Notes: generated by a model not told the origin, from the sequence alone. Positions 34,858 through 44,365 are shown, numbered from the stretch's first letter. The stretch: 64,000 nt of DNA from Spirulina subsalsa PCC 9445 (GCF_000314005.1 NZ_JH980292.1:1753725-1817724); one strand, 5' to 3'. Numbers and translations: made by a program.

Positions 34858-35378
34858 ATGAGTTCCACCTATTTACTTTTTGATGCTTGTTGTCTGCTCA
34901 ATTTGTGTGCATCTGGTTATTTATTGGATATTTTAGAAACGATTCCCTTTCAAGGGGCAATGGTTCAGGAAGTGCAGCGAGAATTACAAACTATAGAAAA
35001 TGTAGAACAGTTTGAGCGTGCGATCAATGGGGGACTTTTGAGGGGGGTGGACTTTGCTTCAGATGCAGAAATGGCGCGATTTGTCAACGATGCTGTTACA
35101 CTGGATGATGGGGAAGCGGCAACAGGTGCGATCGCCATTGAACGCCACTGGACTCTAGCAACCGATGAGAGAAAAGCCCGTTCTTTTTTTCCCAAGAAGC
35201 CCCCCACCTCCAGATTTTATCTACTTTGGAAATTGTCAAAGATTGGTCAGAAATTGCCCAAATTGAACGAATAACCGTTAAAGCGGTGTTAGATGCCATT
35301 AAGATTAAAGGCCGATATATTCCCCCTAAAACCCATACTCTTTACAGTTGGTGGCAGTCCGTATTATTAGAACAATAA
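34858..35378 (+). pseudogene. PIN-like nuclease gene with a −1 frameshift in a T7 tract
   Basis: The N-terminus (LLFDACCLLNLCASGYLLDIL) has an acidic residue after hydrophobic beta-strand residues, as in PIN nucleases. DDGEAATGAIAIE and LATDERKARS supply later acidic positions. In frame zero the chain ends at 35274 with an odd basic tail. A −1 shift at the T7 run 35184-35190 (one T more would do it) continues as SQEAPHLQILSTLEIVKDWSEIA... to WWQSVLLEQ and a stop at 35378, which reads like a natural end. The gene is either broken, slippage-dependent or phase-variable. It follows the XRE-ImmA gene by 21 bases. Confidence 0.6.
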
Positions 35379-35396
35379 ACCCAATGGCCGAAAATC

Positions 35397-36392
35397 TTAG
35401 GGGGAGTTTGGACGGGAATAAGGAATAGCTAGGGCTTGTACCCTTTCAACAACTCCGCCTATTGCCTCTTGCAACGACTGGGGCAACCAATCATAGTATT
35501 GGGGGTAAACGGGAAGACGAGGAACCAGTTGCCAGCCATCGGGTGCGATCGCCTCCTGCAAAGCCACCACCTGAACATGGGGATAATCAGGATTCACCTC
35601 ATCCTTCGGGCCAATCCCCCCTAAATCCCTCGCCCCCGCGGCCAAACAAGCCCGCAACAGCACCCCATCCCCCACCAAATTAGGGGGAACTTGTAAGGCA
35701 ATCTCTGGGGGCAAAATTTCCCGAGCCAAGGCAACCGCCCGCAACAATTGCCCCTCCTCCCTTACCCCCTCCTCATAACTCTGGGTTGCCCCTTGGCGGT
35801 GGGGTTGGAGGATCACCTCTTGAATATGTTGGTATTGTTTATGAATAGATGCGATCGCCTTCAAACTCTCCACCCAATCCTCCTCCTCCTCCCCAATCCC
35901 CAACAATAACCCCGTAGTAAAGGGAATCCTTAACTCCCCCGCCCAGACTAACTGCTGTAACCGCACCTCAGGCCGCTTACTCGGCGCTTTTTGATGCACC
36001 GTCTCCAACAAGCGGGGAGTCACCTGTTCCACCATTAACCCCATAGAAACATTCACCTCCCGCAACCGTTCCATCTCCTCCCAACTCAACGGCCCCACAT
36101 TCGTATGGGGGAGATAACCCAAACTCAACGCCAACTCACCCAACTGATAAATCCGCTCAAACCAAGCAGGGCGACGGGAACTCCGGGGGTGAACCTCCCC
36201 ACTTAAGATTAAGATTTCCACCACCCCAGAGTTTTGTAAGCCATGCAGAATAGCCCCCGCCTCCTCCAAACCCAACCAATCCCCCACCCCCGGATCTTGG
36301 CGAAAATTACAATAACCACAGCGATTAAAACACTCATAAGTCGGCACCAGCGTATAAGCCGGACTATAAGTAATTGACCTCCCCTCTTCCAT
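35397..36392 (-). CDS. cofG: FO synthase subunit 1 (7,8-didemethyl-8-hydroxy-5-deazariboflavin synthase, CofG)
   Basis: The 331-residue radical SAM enzyme has the cluster motif CFNRCGYC (Cx3Cx2C) after PAYTLVPTYE, and the family motifs NFRQDPG, GEVHPRSSRRP and LQPHRQG. With CofH it makes the deazaflavin FO, which cyanobacteria use as the antenna of DNA photolyase. CofH is not in the window. ATG at 36392. It diverges from psbA, whose promoter lies 130 bases away. The GC content is typical for the region. Confidence 0.92.
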   Translation of the reverse strand: MEEGRSITYSPAYTLVPTYECFNRCGYCNFRQDPGVGDWLGLEEAGAILHGLQNSGVVEILILSGEVHPRSSRRPAWFERIYQLGELALSLGYLPHTNVGPLSWEEMERLREVNVSMGLMVEQVTPRLLETVHQKAPSKRPEVRLQQLVWAGELRIPFTTGLLLGIGEEEEDWVESLKAIASIHKQYQHIQEVILQPHRQGATQSYEEGVREEGQLLRAVALAREILPPEIALQVPPNLVGDGVLLRACLAAGARDLGGIGPKDEVNPDYPHVQVVALQEAIAPDGWQLVPRLPVYPQYYDWLPQSLQEAIGGVVERVQALAIPYSRPNSP

Positions 36393-36420
36393 CCTCCCCT
36401 CAAAAAATTCTCAGAAACAC

Positions 36421-36449
36421 TTTACAAATTGTAATGCACCCCCTATAAT
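36421..36449 (+). promoter_or_regulatory. psbA promoter
   Basis: TTTACA at 36421-36426 and TATAAT at 36444-36449 are spaced by 17 bases, the sigma-70 optimum. This gives a leader of about 65 bases before the psbA ATG at 36522. Confidence 0.8.
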
Positions 36450-36521
36450 GAAACCTAGCGGAAAGTTAATCTAGGTCTTTCCCTACATCATCCATTATCT
36501 AGATTTAGAAATTATCAAACC

Positions 36522-37604
36522 ATGACAACGACCATTCAACAGCGCGAGAGCGCCAACGTTTGGGAGCGGTTCTGTCAGTGGGTCACTAGCACCAATAACC
36601 GTCTTTATATCGGTTGGTTCGGTGTTCTCATGATCCCTACCCTCTTAACCGCCACCACCTGCTTCATCATCGCCTTCATCGCTGCTCCCCCCGTGGACAT
36701 CGATGGGATTCGTGAACCCGTTGCAGGTTCTTTACTCTACGGCAACAACATCATCTCTGGTGCTGTTGTGCCTTCCTCCAACGCCATTGGTTTACACTTC
36801 TACCCCATCTGGGAAGCCGCTTCCCTCGATGAGTGGCTGTACAATGGTGGCCCCTACCAGTTAGTGATCTTCCACTTCCTGATCGGTGTGTTCTGCTACC
36901 TCGGTCGTCAGTGGGAACTCAGCTACCGCTTAGGGATGCGCCCTTGGATCTGCGTGGCTTACTCTGCCCCCGTATCCGCCGCTACTGCTGTATTCCTGAT
37001 CTACCCCATGGGTCAAGGTTCTTTCTCCGATGGGATGCCTTTAGGAATCAGTGGGACTTTCAACTTCATGTTAGTGTTCCAAGCTGAACACAATATCCTG
37101 ATGCACCCCTTCCATATGTTGGGTGTTGCCGGGGTGTTCGGCGGTGCGTTATTCAGCGCCATGCACGGTTCTCTGGTGACTTCTTCCTTAGTGCGTGAAA
37201 CCACCGAAACCGAATCTCAAAACTACGGTTACAAATTTGGTCAAGAAGAAGAAACCTACAACATCGTAGCGGCTCACGGCTACTTCGGTCGCTTAATCTT
37301 CCAATACGCTTCTTTCAACAACTCCCGCGCCCTGCACTTCTTCTTAGCAGCTTGGCCGGTGGTTGGGATCTGGTTCACCGCTTTGGGTGTAAGCACCATG
37401 GCGTTCAACCTGAACGGTTTCAACTTCAACCAATCCATCTTAGACAGCCAAGGTCGCGTCATCAACACCTGGGCTGACATCCTGAACCGCGCTAACTTAG
37501 GGTTTGAAGTAATGCACGAGCGCAACGCTCACAACTTCCCCTTAGACTTAGCAAGTGGTGAAGCGGCTCCTGTAGCTTTAACGGCTCCCCAAATCAACGG
37601 GTAA
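36522..37604 (+). CDS. psbA: Photosystem II D1 protein
   Basis: The 360-residue protein is D1, the reaction-centre subunit of photosystem II in the thylakoid membrane. It has the usual five helices. Residue 130 is Gln ([11 protein letters not shown]), the D1:1-type form; high-light D1:2 forms carry Glu. The C-terminus ([23 protein letters not shown]) has the CtpA cleavage site after Ala344 and the 16-residue extension. The manganese ligand region [13 protein letters not shown] is intact. A strong promoter and terminator enclose it, so it is monocistronic. Other psbA copies are expected elsewhere in such genomes. Confidence 0.98.
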   Translation: MTTTIQQRESANVWERFCQWVTSTNNRLYIGWFGVLMIPTLLTATTCFIIAFIAAPPVDIDGIREPVAGSLLYGNNIISGAVVPSSNAIGLHFYPIWEAASLDEWLYNGGPYQLVIFHFLIGVFCYLGRQWELSYRLGMRPWICVAYSAPVSAATAVFLIYPMGQGSFSDGMPLGISGTFNFMLVFQAEHNILMHPFHMLGVAGVFGGALFSAMHGSLVTSSLVRETTETESQNYGYKFGQEEETYNIVAAHGYFGRLIFQYASFNNSRALHFFLAAWPVVGIWFTALGVSTMAFNLNGFNFNQSILDSQGRVINTWADILNRANLGFEVMHERNAHNFPLDLASGEAAPVALTAPQING

Positions 37605-37648
37605 GTTAAGCACAAGACTACGCTAACAGGTCTAAGCTAATTTAAGCC

Positions 37649-37680
37649 AAAAGCACTCCCTCATCGGGGGTGCTTTTGGT
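37649..37680 (+). terminator. Intrinsic terminator of psbA
   Basis: A 12-bp stem AAAAGCACTCCC / GGGGGTGCTTTT (37649-37677) with loop TCATC, followed by GGTTTTGT. Lies 45 bases after the psbA stop. Confidence 0.85.
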
Positions 37681-37808
37681 TTTGTCCTGCTTCTAGAAAA
37701 AACGCTCAACTTCCCCCTGAGCATCGGGATTATGGCACACTGGAGAGTAAAGGTTTTTTCTATCCTGCATCTCTTTCTTCTTTCCACCTTGACCCAAGCT
37801 ATAGTTTC

Positions 37809-38828
37809 ATGAAACGCCGTCAATTCATCCAATATAGTTCTCTCGCCCTGGCCAGTGGTTTAATTGCAGGTTGTGAGAATCGCGCCCCCAGAACCTCCCC
37901 CTCCGACCGAGAGCGCATAGTCTACGGCACGAACTGGTACGCCCAGGCTGAACATGGGGGATTTTATCAAGCCGTCGCCACAGGCATTTATGAAGAATAT
38001 GGCCTAGATGTCACCATCCAAATGGGCGGCCCCCAAGTGAATTTGTCTCAACTCTTGATGGGGGGAGTCCTTGACTTTACCATGGGCGGTTCCATGGGAT
38101 CTATGCAAGCGGTTTATGAAGGAGTTCCTAAAGTAACCGTCGCGGCCATGTTTCAAAAAGATCCCCAAATTCTCTTAGCCCATCCTAACACTGGGGTAGA
38201 AACCCTAGCCGACCTGAGAGGAAGACCCATCTATGTTTCCAGCATCTCCAATTCCACCTACTGGCCCATGCTGAGAAAAGAATTTGGCTTTACCGACGAC
38301 CAACGACGCCCCTATAACTTCAGCGTCGCCCCCTTCCTCGCCGATACAAACTCAGCCCAACAGGGTTATCTCTCCTCAGAACCTTGGACGGTGGAGCAAC
38401 AAGGGGGGTTTACTCCTGTGGTGTTTCTCCTCTCCGACTATGGATATACACCCTACGCCATGACTATTGACACTCGTCGCCGTTTAGTGGAAGAAAACCC
38501 GGACTTAGTGCAGCGTTTTGTCGATGCTTCCATTAAAGGCTGGTATAGCTACCTTGAAGACCCCGCTCCCGGCAACGAATTGATTCAACAAGATAACCCG
38601 GAAATGAGTAGTGAGTTACTCGCCTATGGTCTAGAAAAAATCAAAGAGTATGGCCTGGCGACATCGGGAGATGCTGAAAAATACGGCATTGGCATTATGA
38701 CCGCCGAACGCTGGGAGGCCATTTTTCAGGCGATGTTAGACGCGGGAACCGTCAGTCCCGATTTCGACTATACTCAGGGGTTTACCCTGCAATTTGTTGG
38801 TCAATCCCTTGAATCCAGAACCCTGTGA
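37809..38828 (+). CDS. ABC transporter substrate-binding lipoprotein, SsuA/ThiY (NMT1) type
   Basis: The 339-residue protein starts MKRRQFIQYSSLALASGLIAGC, a signal with a lipobox ending in Cys (LIAGC). It then has the NMT1/SsuA fold: VYGTNWYAQAEHGGFYQAVATGIYEEYGLDV, a typical start for this family. PQVNLSQLLMGGVLDFTMGG and GRPIYVSSISNSTYWPML follow. Such proteins bind taurine, sulfonates, pyrimidine precursors or similar small molecules; the exact ligand is not visible. It heads a three-gene operon with ATPase (38833) and permease (39649). Confidence 0.88.
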   Translation: MKRRQFIQYSSLALASGLIAGCENRAPRTSPSDRERIVYGTNWYAQAEHGGFYQAVATGIYEEYGLDVTIQMGGPQVNLSQLLMGGVLDFTMGGSMGSMQAVYEGVPKVTVAAMFQKDPQILLAHPNTGVETLADLRGRPIYVSSISNSTYWPMLRKEFGFTDDQRRPYNFSVAPFLADTNSAQQGYLSSEPWTVEQQGGFTPVVFLLSDYGYTPYAMTIDTRRRLVEENPDLVQRFVDASIKGWYSYLEDPAPGNELIQQDNPEMSSELLAYGLEKIKEYGLATSGDAEKYGIGIMTAERWEAIFQAMLDAGTVSPDFDYTQGFTLQFVGQSLESRTL

Positions 38829-38832
38829 ACCC

Positions 38833-39594
38833 ATGCCCCAAGCTCCCGTTTTTGATCTTCAGCAAGTGAGCAAAGCTTATTCTAATGGTGTCGTGGCTTT
38901 GCACAATCTGAACTTGACCGTTAACCGGGGCGAGTTCGTCAGTTTAGTGGGGGCTTCTGGTTGCGGGAAAAGTACCGTCTTGCGTTTAGTGGCTAACTTA
39001 CTCAACGTCACCGAGGGAGAAATTGAATGGTCAGACAGCGAACCCCAGCAAAAGTTAGCTTTTGTCTTTCAACAACCCGCTTTATTGCCTTGGTCAACGG
39101 TGTTTGAAAATATCCGTTTGCCTTTGAAATTGGCTGGAATGTCTCGCAATAAAAGCCGGGCAAAAGTGCAAGAGGCGATTCATCTCGTTGGTTTAACGGG
39201 GTTTGAGTCCGCCTATCCTCGGCAACTTTCCGGGGGGATGAAAATGCGGGTTTCTCTGGCTCGGGCTTTGGTGACGGATCCTCAATTGCTCTTAATGGAT
39301 GAACCCTTTGGGGCTTTAGATGAACTCACCCGGACGAAGTTAAATCACGATTTATTAACTTTAGCCCAACAAAAACATTGGACGGTTTTATTTGTCACCC
39401 ATAATCTATATGAAGCGGTTTATTTATCCCATCGTGTCTTAGTGATGTCTTCCCATCCCGGTCAGATTTTCGCTGACGTTCCCATTGAAGTTCCCTATCC
39501 TCGACCGGAGGATTTTCGTTTATCCCGACCTTTTCATCAATATTGTGACCGAGTTGCTGTGGAGCTAACGGCGGCAACTCAAGGGCAATATTAG
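38833..39594 (+). CDS. ABC transporter ATPase (SsuB/TauB type)
   Basis: The 253-residue cassette has Walker A GASGCGKST, Q-loop VFQQPALLPW, signature LSGGMKMRVSLARAL and Walker B LLLMDEPFGALDE. FQQPALLPWSTVFENIRLPL is typical of nitrate/taurine-type ATPases. The ATG at 38833 lies four bases after the substrate-binding gene's stop, so it is translationally close-coupled; a TTG at 38794 would overlap that gene. It powers import through the permease encoded next. Confidence 0.92.
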   Translation: MPQAPVFDLQQVSKAYSNGVVALHNLNLTVNRGEFVSLVGASGCGKSTVLRLVANLLNVTEGEIEWSDSEPQQKLAFVFQQPALLPWSTVFENIRLPLKLAGMSRNKSRAKVQEAIHLVGLTGFESAYPRQLSGGMKMRVSLARALVTDPQLLLMDEPFGALDELTRTKLNHDLLTLAQQKHWTVLFVTHNLYEAVYLSHRVLVMSSHPGQIFADVPIEVPYPRPEDFRLSRPFHQYCDRVAVELTAATQGQY

Positions 39595-39648
39595 GGCAAC
39601 TTCTATTCTCCAGATTACTCGCTCTTGTTTATCCGTGATTGCTGTCCT

Positions 39649-40542
39649 ATGTCATCCACTCAAATTAAACCTTCTGAGTCTGAAACGCGGAAAGAACCTG
39701 AATCTCCTCGGGTTAATTTCTGGCAAGGCTTAGTCCGTCGCTTAACCTCTATTGAAATTATTGCGCCTCTGATTGTGGGGGTGTTGTTTTTGGTCAGTTG
39801 GGAACTCTTCGTGCGCTGGAGCAACACACCCCCTTACTTGTTGCCGGGGCCGCTTTTAGTAATACAAACCCTCTGGAGAGATTGGGCAATTTTGTTGCCT
39901 GCTCTTTGGATTACGTTGCAAATTACCCTGGTGGCTTTTGTGGCAGCCATTGTGTCGGGGGTGGTGTTATCGATCCTTTTAACGTTGAATAAATGGGTGG
40001 AGTATAGTTTATTTCCCTATGCGGTGGTTTTACAAACAACTCCTATTGTGGCGATCGCACCCTTAATTATCATCTGGACTCGCCAAGTCCTGCCCCCCCA
40101 ATCTAGCACCTTTGCCGCCCTGGTGATTTGCGCTTGGATTATCGCCTTTTTCCCCATCCTCTCGAACACCACCTTGGGGTTAAACAGCGTTGACCATACC
40201 CTGAAAGATGTCTTTCAACTTTACAATGCCTCCCCTTGGCAAACCTTGCTCTATTTACGTTTACCTAGCGCTCTGCCCTACTTTTTGGGGGGATTGCGCA
40301 TTAGTGGGGGATTAGCCTTGATTGGGGCCGTCGTGGCGGAATTTGTTGCTGGGACTGGGGGGCAACGTTCGGGCATTGCCTATCAGATTTTAATGGCCAG
40401 CTACAATTTACAAATTGCCCGGATGTTTGCGGCGATTTTATTAATTACCCTCTTGGGCATTGCCATTTTTTGGGGTTTAACCGTCTTGTCAAATCTCCTG
40501 TTAGGCCATTGGCACGAAAGCGCCCTAAAGCGGGAGAATTAA
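39649..40542 (+). CDS. ABC transporter permease (SsuC/TauC type)
   Basis: The 297-residue protein has six predicted helices and the coupling motif LYLRLPSALPYFLGGLRISGGLALIGAVVAEFVAG, the EAA loop of the SsuC/ThiX class. It begins after a 55-residue hydrophilic leader. The ATG at 39649 is preferred to a TTG at 39625. Its stop codon TAA lies within the TTAAC that marks the left flank of the short tnpB-derived element (40544-40823), so insertion left the protein intact. Confidence 0.9.
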   Translation: MSSTQIKPSESETRKEPESPRVNFWQGLVRRLTSIEIIAPLIVGVLFLVSWELFVRWSNTPPYLLPGPLLVIQTLWRDWAILLPALWITLQITLVAFVAAIVSGVVLSILLTLNKWVEYSLFPYAVVLQTTPIVAIAPLIIIWTRQVLPPQSSTFAALVICAWIIAFFPILSNTTLGLNSVDHTLKDVFQLYNASPWQTLLYLRLPSALPYFLGGLRISGGLALIGAVVAEFVAGTGGQRSGIAYQILMASYNLQIARMFAAILLITLLGIAIFWGLTVLSNLLLGHWHESALKREN

Positions 40543-40543
40543 C

Positions 40544-40823
40544 ACAAAAATGTTGCGGAATTCCCCTTCCTCGCTTGCGTAGATAGTTTAGCGTTAGAGG
40601 TTAGGCAATGGGAATGTCAATATTGTGGCACTCACCATGACCGTGATATTAATGCAGCACAAAACATTAAAAATGAAGCCTTGCGGATATTGTCGTTGGG
40701 AACCAGCGATACGACCTGGGGAGGGAACGTAAAACAACCTGGCAAGATTTCGGTTTTGCTAGATGCTTTTCCCATTGAATCAGGAAGCCCCATCCTCGCC
40801 AACGGCAGGGTGGGGTAGTTCAC
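40544..40823 (+). mobile_element. Non-autonomous tnpB-derived element (PATE-like), copy 2
   Basis: The 280-bp copy keeps the left end (AAAAATGTTGCGGAATT...TTCCTCGCTTGCG), a fragment of tnpB (about 40590-40815) and the right-end hairpin CCCCATCCT...AGGGTGGGG, ending GTTCAC. TTAAC flanks it at 40539-40543. The left hairpin is partly lost. It is related to the full element at 28835-30448. Confidence 0.8.
40590..40815 (+). pseudogene. tnpB 3' remnant
   Basis: Translation gives [20 protein letters not shown] and continues through [29 protein letters not shown] to GRVG and a TAG stop. It keeps the second half of the zinc ribbon and the last RuvC aspartate only. It is most useful as a guide-RNA scaffold, not as protein. 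Confidence 0.8.
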
Positions 40824-40956
40824 ACTGTATACCGAGCTTGAGAGGCTCAAGTGGGGAAATCCGAATCGTTATAGGTGGGTCATTCCCTCCTAACATCTGA
40901 GCCAGAATCACGCACAATCAAGGATACGGACTTTTAGGCTAAACTGAACAATCTCT

Positions 40957-42924
40957 ATGACTGTACTAGAACAAGGCAATATTACAATCCACACTGAGAA
41001 TATTTTTCCCATTATCAAAAAATCTCTCTATACGGATCATGAGATTTTCTTGCGGGAATTAATCTCCAACAGTGTGGATGCGATCGCAAAACTCAAGATG
41101 ATCTCCTATGCGGGGGAAGTGGACGGCGACCTCCCGGAACCGGAAATTACCATCAACATTGACAAGGAGAAGAAAACCCTCTCGGTCAGCGACAATGGGA
41201 TTGGTATGACGGCCGATGAGGTGAAAAAGTATATTAACCAAGTCGCCTTTTCCAGTGCGGAGGAATTCATCCAGAAGTACCAAAAAGACCCCAACCAGCA
41301 AATCATCGGTCACTTCGGTTTAGGGTTTTACTCTTCCTTCATGGTGGCGCGTCATGTGGAAATTGACACCCTCTCCCATCGCAGTGGCTCCCAAGCGGTG
41401 CATTGGTCCTGTGATGGCTCTCCGGCCTTTGAATTGAGCGACTCTAGTCGGACGACTCCCGGCACTACCATCACCCTCACCATGATGGATGAAGAACAGG
41501 AGTATTTAGAAGAAGGTCGCATTAAACAGTTAGTTAAAACCTACTGTGATTTTATGCCTGTTCCCATTAAATTAGGGGACGAGCAAATCAACAAACAAAA
41601 GGCCCCCTGGAAAGATTCTCCCCAAAATCTGACCGATGAGGATTATCTAGAGTTTTATCGTTATCTTTACCCCTTCCAAGAAGACCCCCTGTTGTGGGTA
41701 CATCTCAATACGGACTACCCCTTTATCCTGAATGGGATTCTTTATTTCCCCCCCATTAAACCGGATGTTGATATTAATAAGGGACAGATTAAACTGTTCT
41801 GTAATCAGGTGTTTGTGAGTGACCACTGCGACCAAATCATCCCAGATTTCCTGATGCCGTTACGGGGGGTAATTGATAGCACGGATATTCCTTTAAATGT
41901 GTCTCGGAGTGCTTTAACCAATGACCGCACGGTGCGACGGATTACAGATTTTATCTCGAAAAAAATCGCCGACCGTCTGAAACAAATTTATCAAGAAGAC
42001 CGCGCTAAATATATCCAATGTTGGCAAGATGTGGGAACGTTTGTTAAATTTGGTTCCCTCAAGGATGATAAGTTTAAGAAACAGGTGGAGGATTTAATTA
42101 TCTATAAAACCACCTATGGGGCGGATAAACCGAAGGAAGAACCCCAAGTGGAAGTACAAGCCGGAGAGGGTGATCCTTGGCAACAGGCCGACGGTGCGAC
42201 TACGGAGGGGGATGGTTATACGACCTTAAAGGATTATCTCGAACGGAATAAGGAAAAACACGAAAACCGCGTTTTTTATTGTACGGATCCGACGGCTCAA
42301 GCGACCTATGTAGAACTGTACAAAAAACAGGGATTAGAGGTTCTGTTTTTAGATTCCTTTATTGATACCAACTACTTTGTTCCGTTCTTAGAACGGGAAT
42401 ATTCTGATGTGCGTTTCTCGCGGGTGGATTCGGATTTAGATCAGACGTTAATTGAAGAGGACAAGTCGGAAATTATTGATCCGAAAACCAATAAAACGCG
42501 CAGTGAGTTGGTGAAGGAGTTGTTTGAGCAGGCTTTAAATAATAGCAAGGTGACGATTCGCACGGAGTCACTGAAAACCGATAATCCGCAAACGACACCC
42601 CCAGCGATGGTGATTTTACCGGAGGAAATGCGCCGGATTCAGGAGATGACGGCTCTATTGCAACAGAAGGCGGTGGAATTCCCAGAAATTCATACGTTGC
42701 TGGTGAATACAGCCCACCCGATGATTCAAAATTTGGTCAATTTGAGTCAAGGTGCGATCGCCGTTGGGGATGGACAATCTAGTACGGGTACATTAGTAAA
42801 CCAGATGTGTCAACATATCTACGATCTGGCCTTAATTTCTCAGAAGCCTTTTGATCCTGAAGGGATGAAGTCTTTTATTGAGCGTTCTAATACTTTATTA
42901 ACTCAAATGACAGAACGCTTGTAA
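40957..42924 (+). CDS. htpG: Molecular chaperone HtpG (Hsp90)
   Basis: The 655-residue protein has the GHKL ATPase N-domain: FLRELISNSVDAIAKL, VSDNGIGMT, and GHFGLGFYSSFMVA. The middle domain (YPFILNGILYFPP, LMPLRGVIDSTDIPLNVSRS) and C-terminal dimer region follow. It is an ATP-driven cytoplasmic chaperone; in cyanobacteria it protects against heat and light stress and linker-protein aggregation. Length is typical. ATG at 40957; no strong ribosome site. It stands alone. Confidence 0.96.
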   Translation: MTVLEQGNITIHTENIFPIIKKSLYTDHEIFLRELISNSVDAIAKLKMISYAGEVDGDLPEPEITINIDKEKKTLSVSDNGIGMTADEVKKYINQVAFSSAEEFIQKYQKDPNQQIIGHFGLGFYSSFMVARHVEIDTLSHRSGSQAVHWSCDGSPAFELSDSSRTTPGTTITLTMMDEEQEYLEEGRIKQLVKTYCDFMPVPIKLGDEQINKQKAPWKDSPQNLTDEDYLEFYRYLYPFQEDPLLWVHLNTDYPFILNGILYFPPIKPDVDINKGQIKLFCNQVFVSDHCDQIIPDFLMPLRGVIDSTDIPLNVSRSALTNDRTVRRITDFISKKIADRLKQIYQEDRAKYIQCWQDVGTFVKFGSLKDDKFKKQVEDLIIYKTTYGADKPKEEPQVEVQAGEGDPWQQADGATTEGDGYTTLKDYLERNKEKHENRVFYCTDPTAQATYVELYKKQGLEVLFLDSFIDTNYFVPFLEREYSDVRFSRVDSDLDQTLIEEDKSEIIDPKTNKTRSELVKELFEQALNNSKVTIRTESLKTDNPQTTPPAMVILPEEMRRIQEMTALLQQKAVEFPEIHTLLVNTAHPMIQNLVNLSQGAIAVGDGQSSTGTLVNQMCQHIYDLALISQKPFDPEGMKSFIERSNTLLTQMTERL

Positions 42925-42949
42925 GTTCAGAGTTTTGTTGAACGACCCT

Positions 42950-43090
42950 AGGGCTTGCTGAATAAGTCCGAGACTTGGGGAGTCGGGAATAGGGAATCGA
43001 GAGTCGGGAATCGGGTGTCGGGAATAGTCAAGGGTTTTGGCTATTCACTAGCCACTATTCCCCTGCTCCCCTGCCCCCCTGCTCCCTATT
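42950..43090. repeat. MITE-derived and heptamer sequence
   Basis: AGGGCTTGCTGAATAA at 42950 marks a left MITE end; the matching right end is missing. GGGAGTC-type heptamers and C-rich low-complexity sequence follow up to the permease start. Confidence 0.5.
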
Positions 43091-43135
43091 GAGGATTGCT
43101 ATACAATGGGGGCTAACGGTTATCAATGCCCTATT

Positions 43136-43969
43136 ATGAAGATTCAACGCCAATTTTGGGGAACGGTGCGGACTTATCTGTTATTGAGTGGAATTGCGAT
43201 CGCCATGCTGTTTCCCCTCCTCTGGTTAGTGAGTACGGCCTTTAAATCCCCCACAGAACCGATTTTTGGCTTTCCCCCCCCACTCATCCCCCAAAACCCT
43301 ACCCTACGGAATTTCCAGATCGTCTGGGAAACCTACCCCTTCGCCACCTATCTATTGAATAGTGTCGTCGTCGCGGTATTAACCGTCGCCCTTAACCTAC
43401 TCTTTTGTTCCCTCGCCGCCTATCCCCTCGCACGACTGGAATTTAAAGGACGAGATTTCATTTTTGCCCTCATTGTCTCCACCATCATGATTCCCTTCCA
43501 AATCGTCATGATTCCCCTGTTTATCCTGACAGTACAGTTAGGACTGCGCAACACCTACCTGGGCATTATTTTCCCCTCCATTGCCTCCGCCTTCGGGATT
43601 TTCCTCCTCCGGCAAGCCTTCCAAGGTGTCCCCAAAGAATTGGAAGAAGCCGCCCGCATTGATGGCACATCAGAACTCGGCATCTGGTGGCACGTCATGA
43701 TTCCGGCCGTGCGTCCTGCCCTTGTTACCCTCGCTATTTTCGTGTTTATTGGCTCTTGGAGTGATTTCCTCTGGCCCTTAATTGTCATTGATCAACCCGA
43801 CTATTACACCCTACCGTTAGGGGTAGCGACCTTAGCCGGAACATTTTCCCTCGATTGGCGGTTAATGGCGGCGGGATCCGTGATTTCCATTGTTCCCGTG
43901 TTGTTGGTCTTTGTCTTCGCCCAGCGCTATATTATCCCCACTGATGCCGGAAGTGGTGTGAAAGGATAA
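43136..43969 (+). CDS. Carbohydrate ABC transporter permease (MalG type)
   Basis: The protein of about 277 residues has six helices and the EAA motif (VPKELEEAARIDGTSELGIWWHVMIPAVRPALVTLAIFVF). The N-terminus (WLVSTAFKSPTEPIFGFPP) matches MalG/UgpE-like permeases for sugars or glycerol-phosphate. Its partner permease, binding protein and ATPase are not adjacent, as often in cyanobacteria. Two ATG codons are in frame at 43106 and 43136; the second fits the family start better. It runs toward the carboxysome genes. Confidence 0.9.
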   Translation: MKIQRQFWGTVRTYLLLSGIAIAMLFPLLWLVSTAFKSPTEPIFGFPPPLIPQNPTLRNFQIVWETYPFATYLLNSVVVAVLTVALNLLFCSLAAYPLARLEFKGRDFIFALIVSTIMIPFQIVMIPLFILTVQLGLRNTYLGIIFPSIASAFGIFLLRQAFQGVPKELEEAARIDGTSELGIWWHVMIPAVRPALVTLAIFVFIGSWSDFLWPLIVIDQPDYYTLPLGVATLAGTFSLDWRLMAAGSVISIVPVLLVFVFAQRYIIPTDAGSGVKG

Positions 43970-44059
43970 TAACCGCTACTGCTGCCTATTTCCATCGCTC
44001 CAGAAAATTGCTAGAATAGAAAGTTATGCTGAATTCCTAAGCTTGACCCTTAATTTATT

Positions 44060-44365
44060 ATGCCTGAAGCAGTTGCAGTTATTGAAACGATGGGCTTTCC
44101 CGCCATTTTAGCGGCGGCGGATGCGATGGTGAAAGCAGGGCGTGTTACGCTGGTTTGGTTTGATAAGGCCGAAAGTGGGCGCTTTGTGGTGGCTATCCGG
44201 GGGCCGGTGTCCGAGGTGAAAATGGCACAGGCGGCGGGGATTGAGGCCGGAGAAAGTGTTTTCGGGGGGGAAGTTCTCACCCATTATATTGTGCCGAACC
44301 CGCCCGAAAATGTGATTAATGTTCTGCCCCTCGAATATACCGAGGCGGTGGAACGCTTCCGATAG
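44060..44365 (+). CDS. ccmK3: Carboxysome shell protein CcmK3
   Basis: The 101-residue BMC-domain protein is part of the beta-carboxysome shell. FPAILAAADAMVKAGRVTLV is shared with all CcmK; the pore region differs from CcmK2/K4, with WFDKAESGRFVVAIRGPVSEVK rather than a KIGS pore loop, and the C-terminus NPPENVINVLPLEYTEAVERFR fits CcmK3. CcmK3 forms mixed hexamers with CcmK4 rather than its own, so the gene pair makes sense. It starts 87 bases before ccmK4 and both lie outside any ccmK1-ccmO cluster, the usual satellite position. Confidence 0.93.
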   Translation: MPEAVAVIETMGFPAILAAADAMVKAGRVTLVWFDKAESGRFVVAIRGPVSEVKMAQAAGIEAGESVFGGEVLTHYIVPNPPENVINVLPLEYTEAVERFR

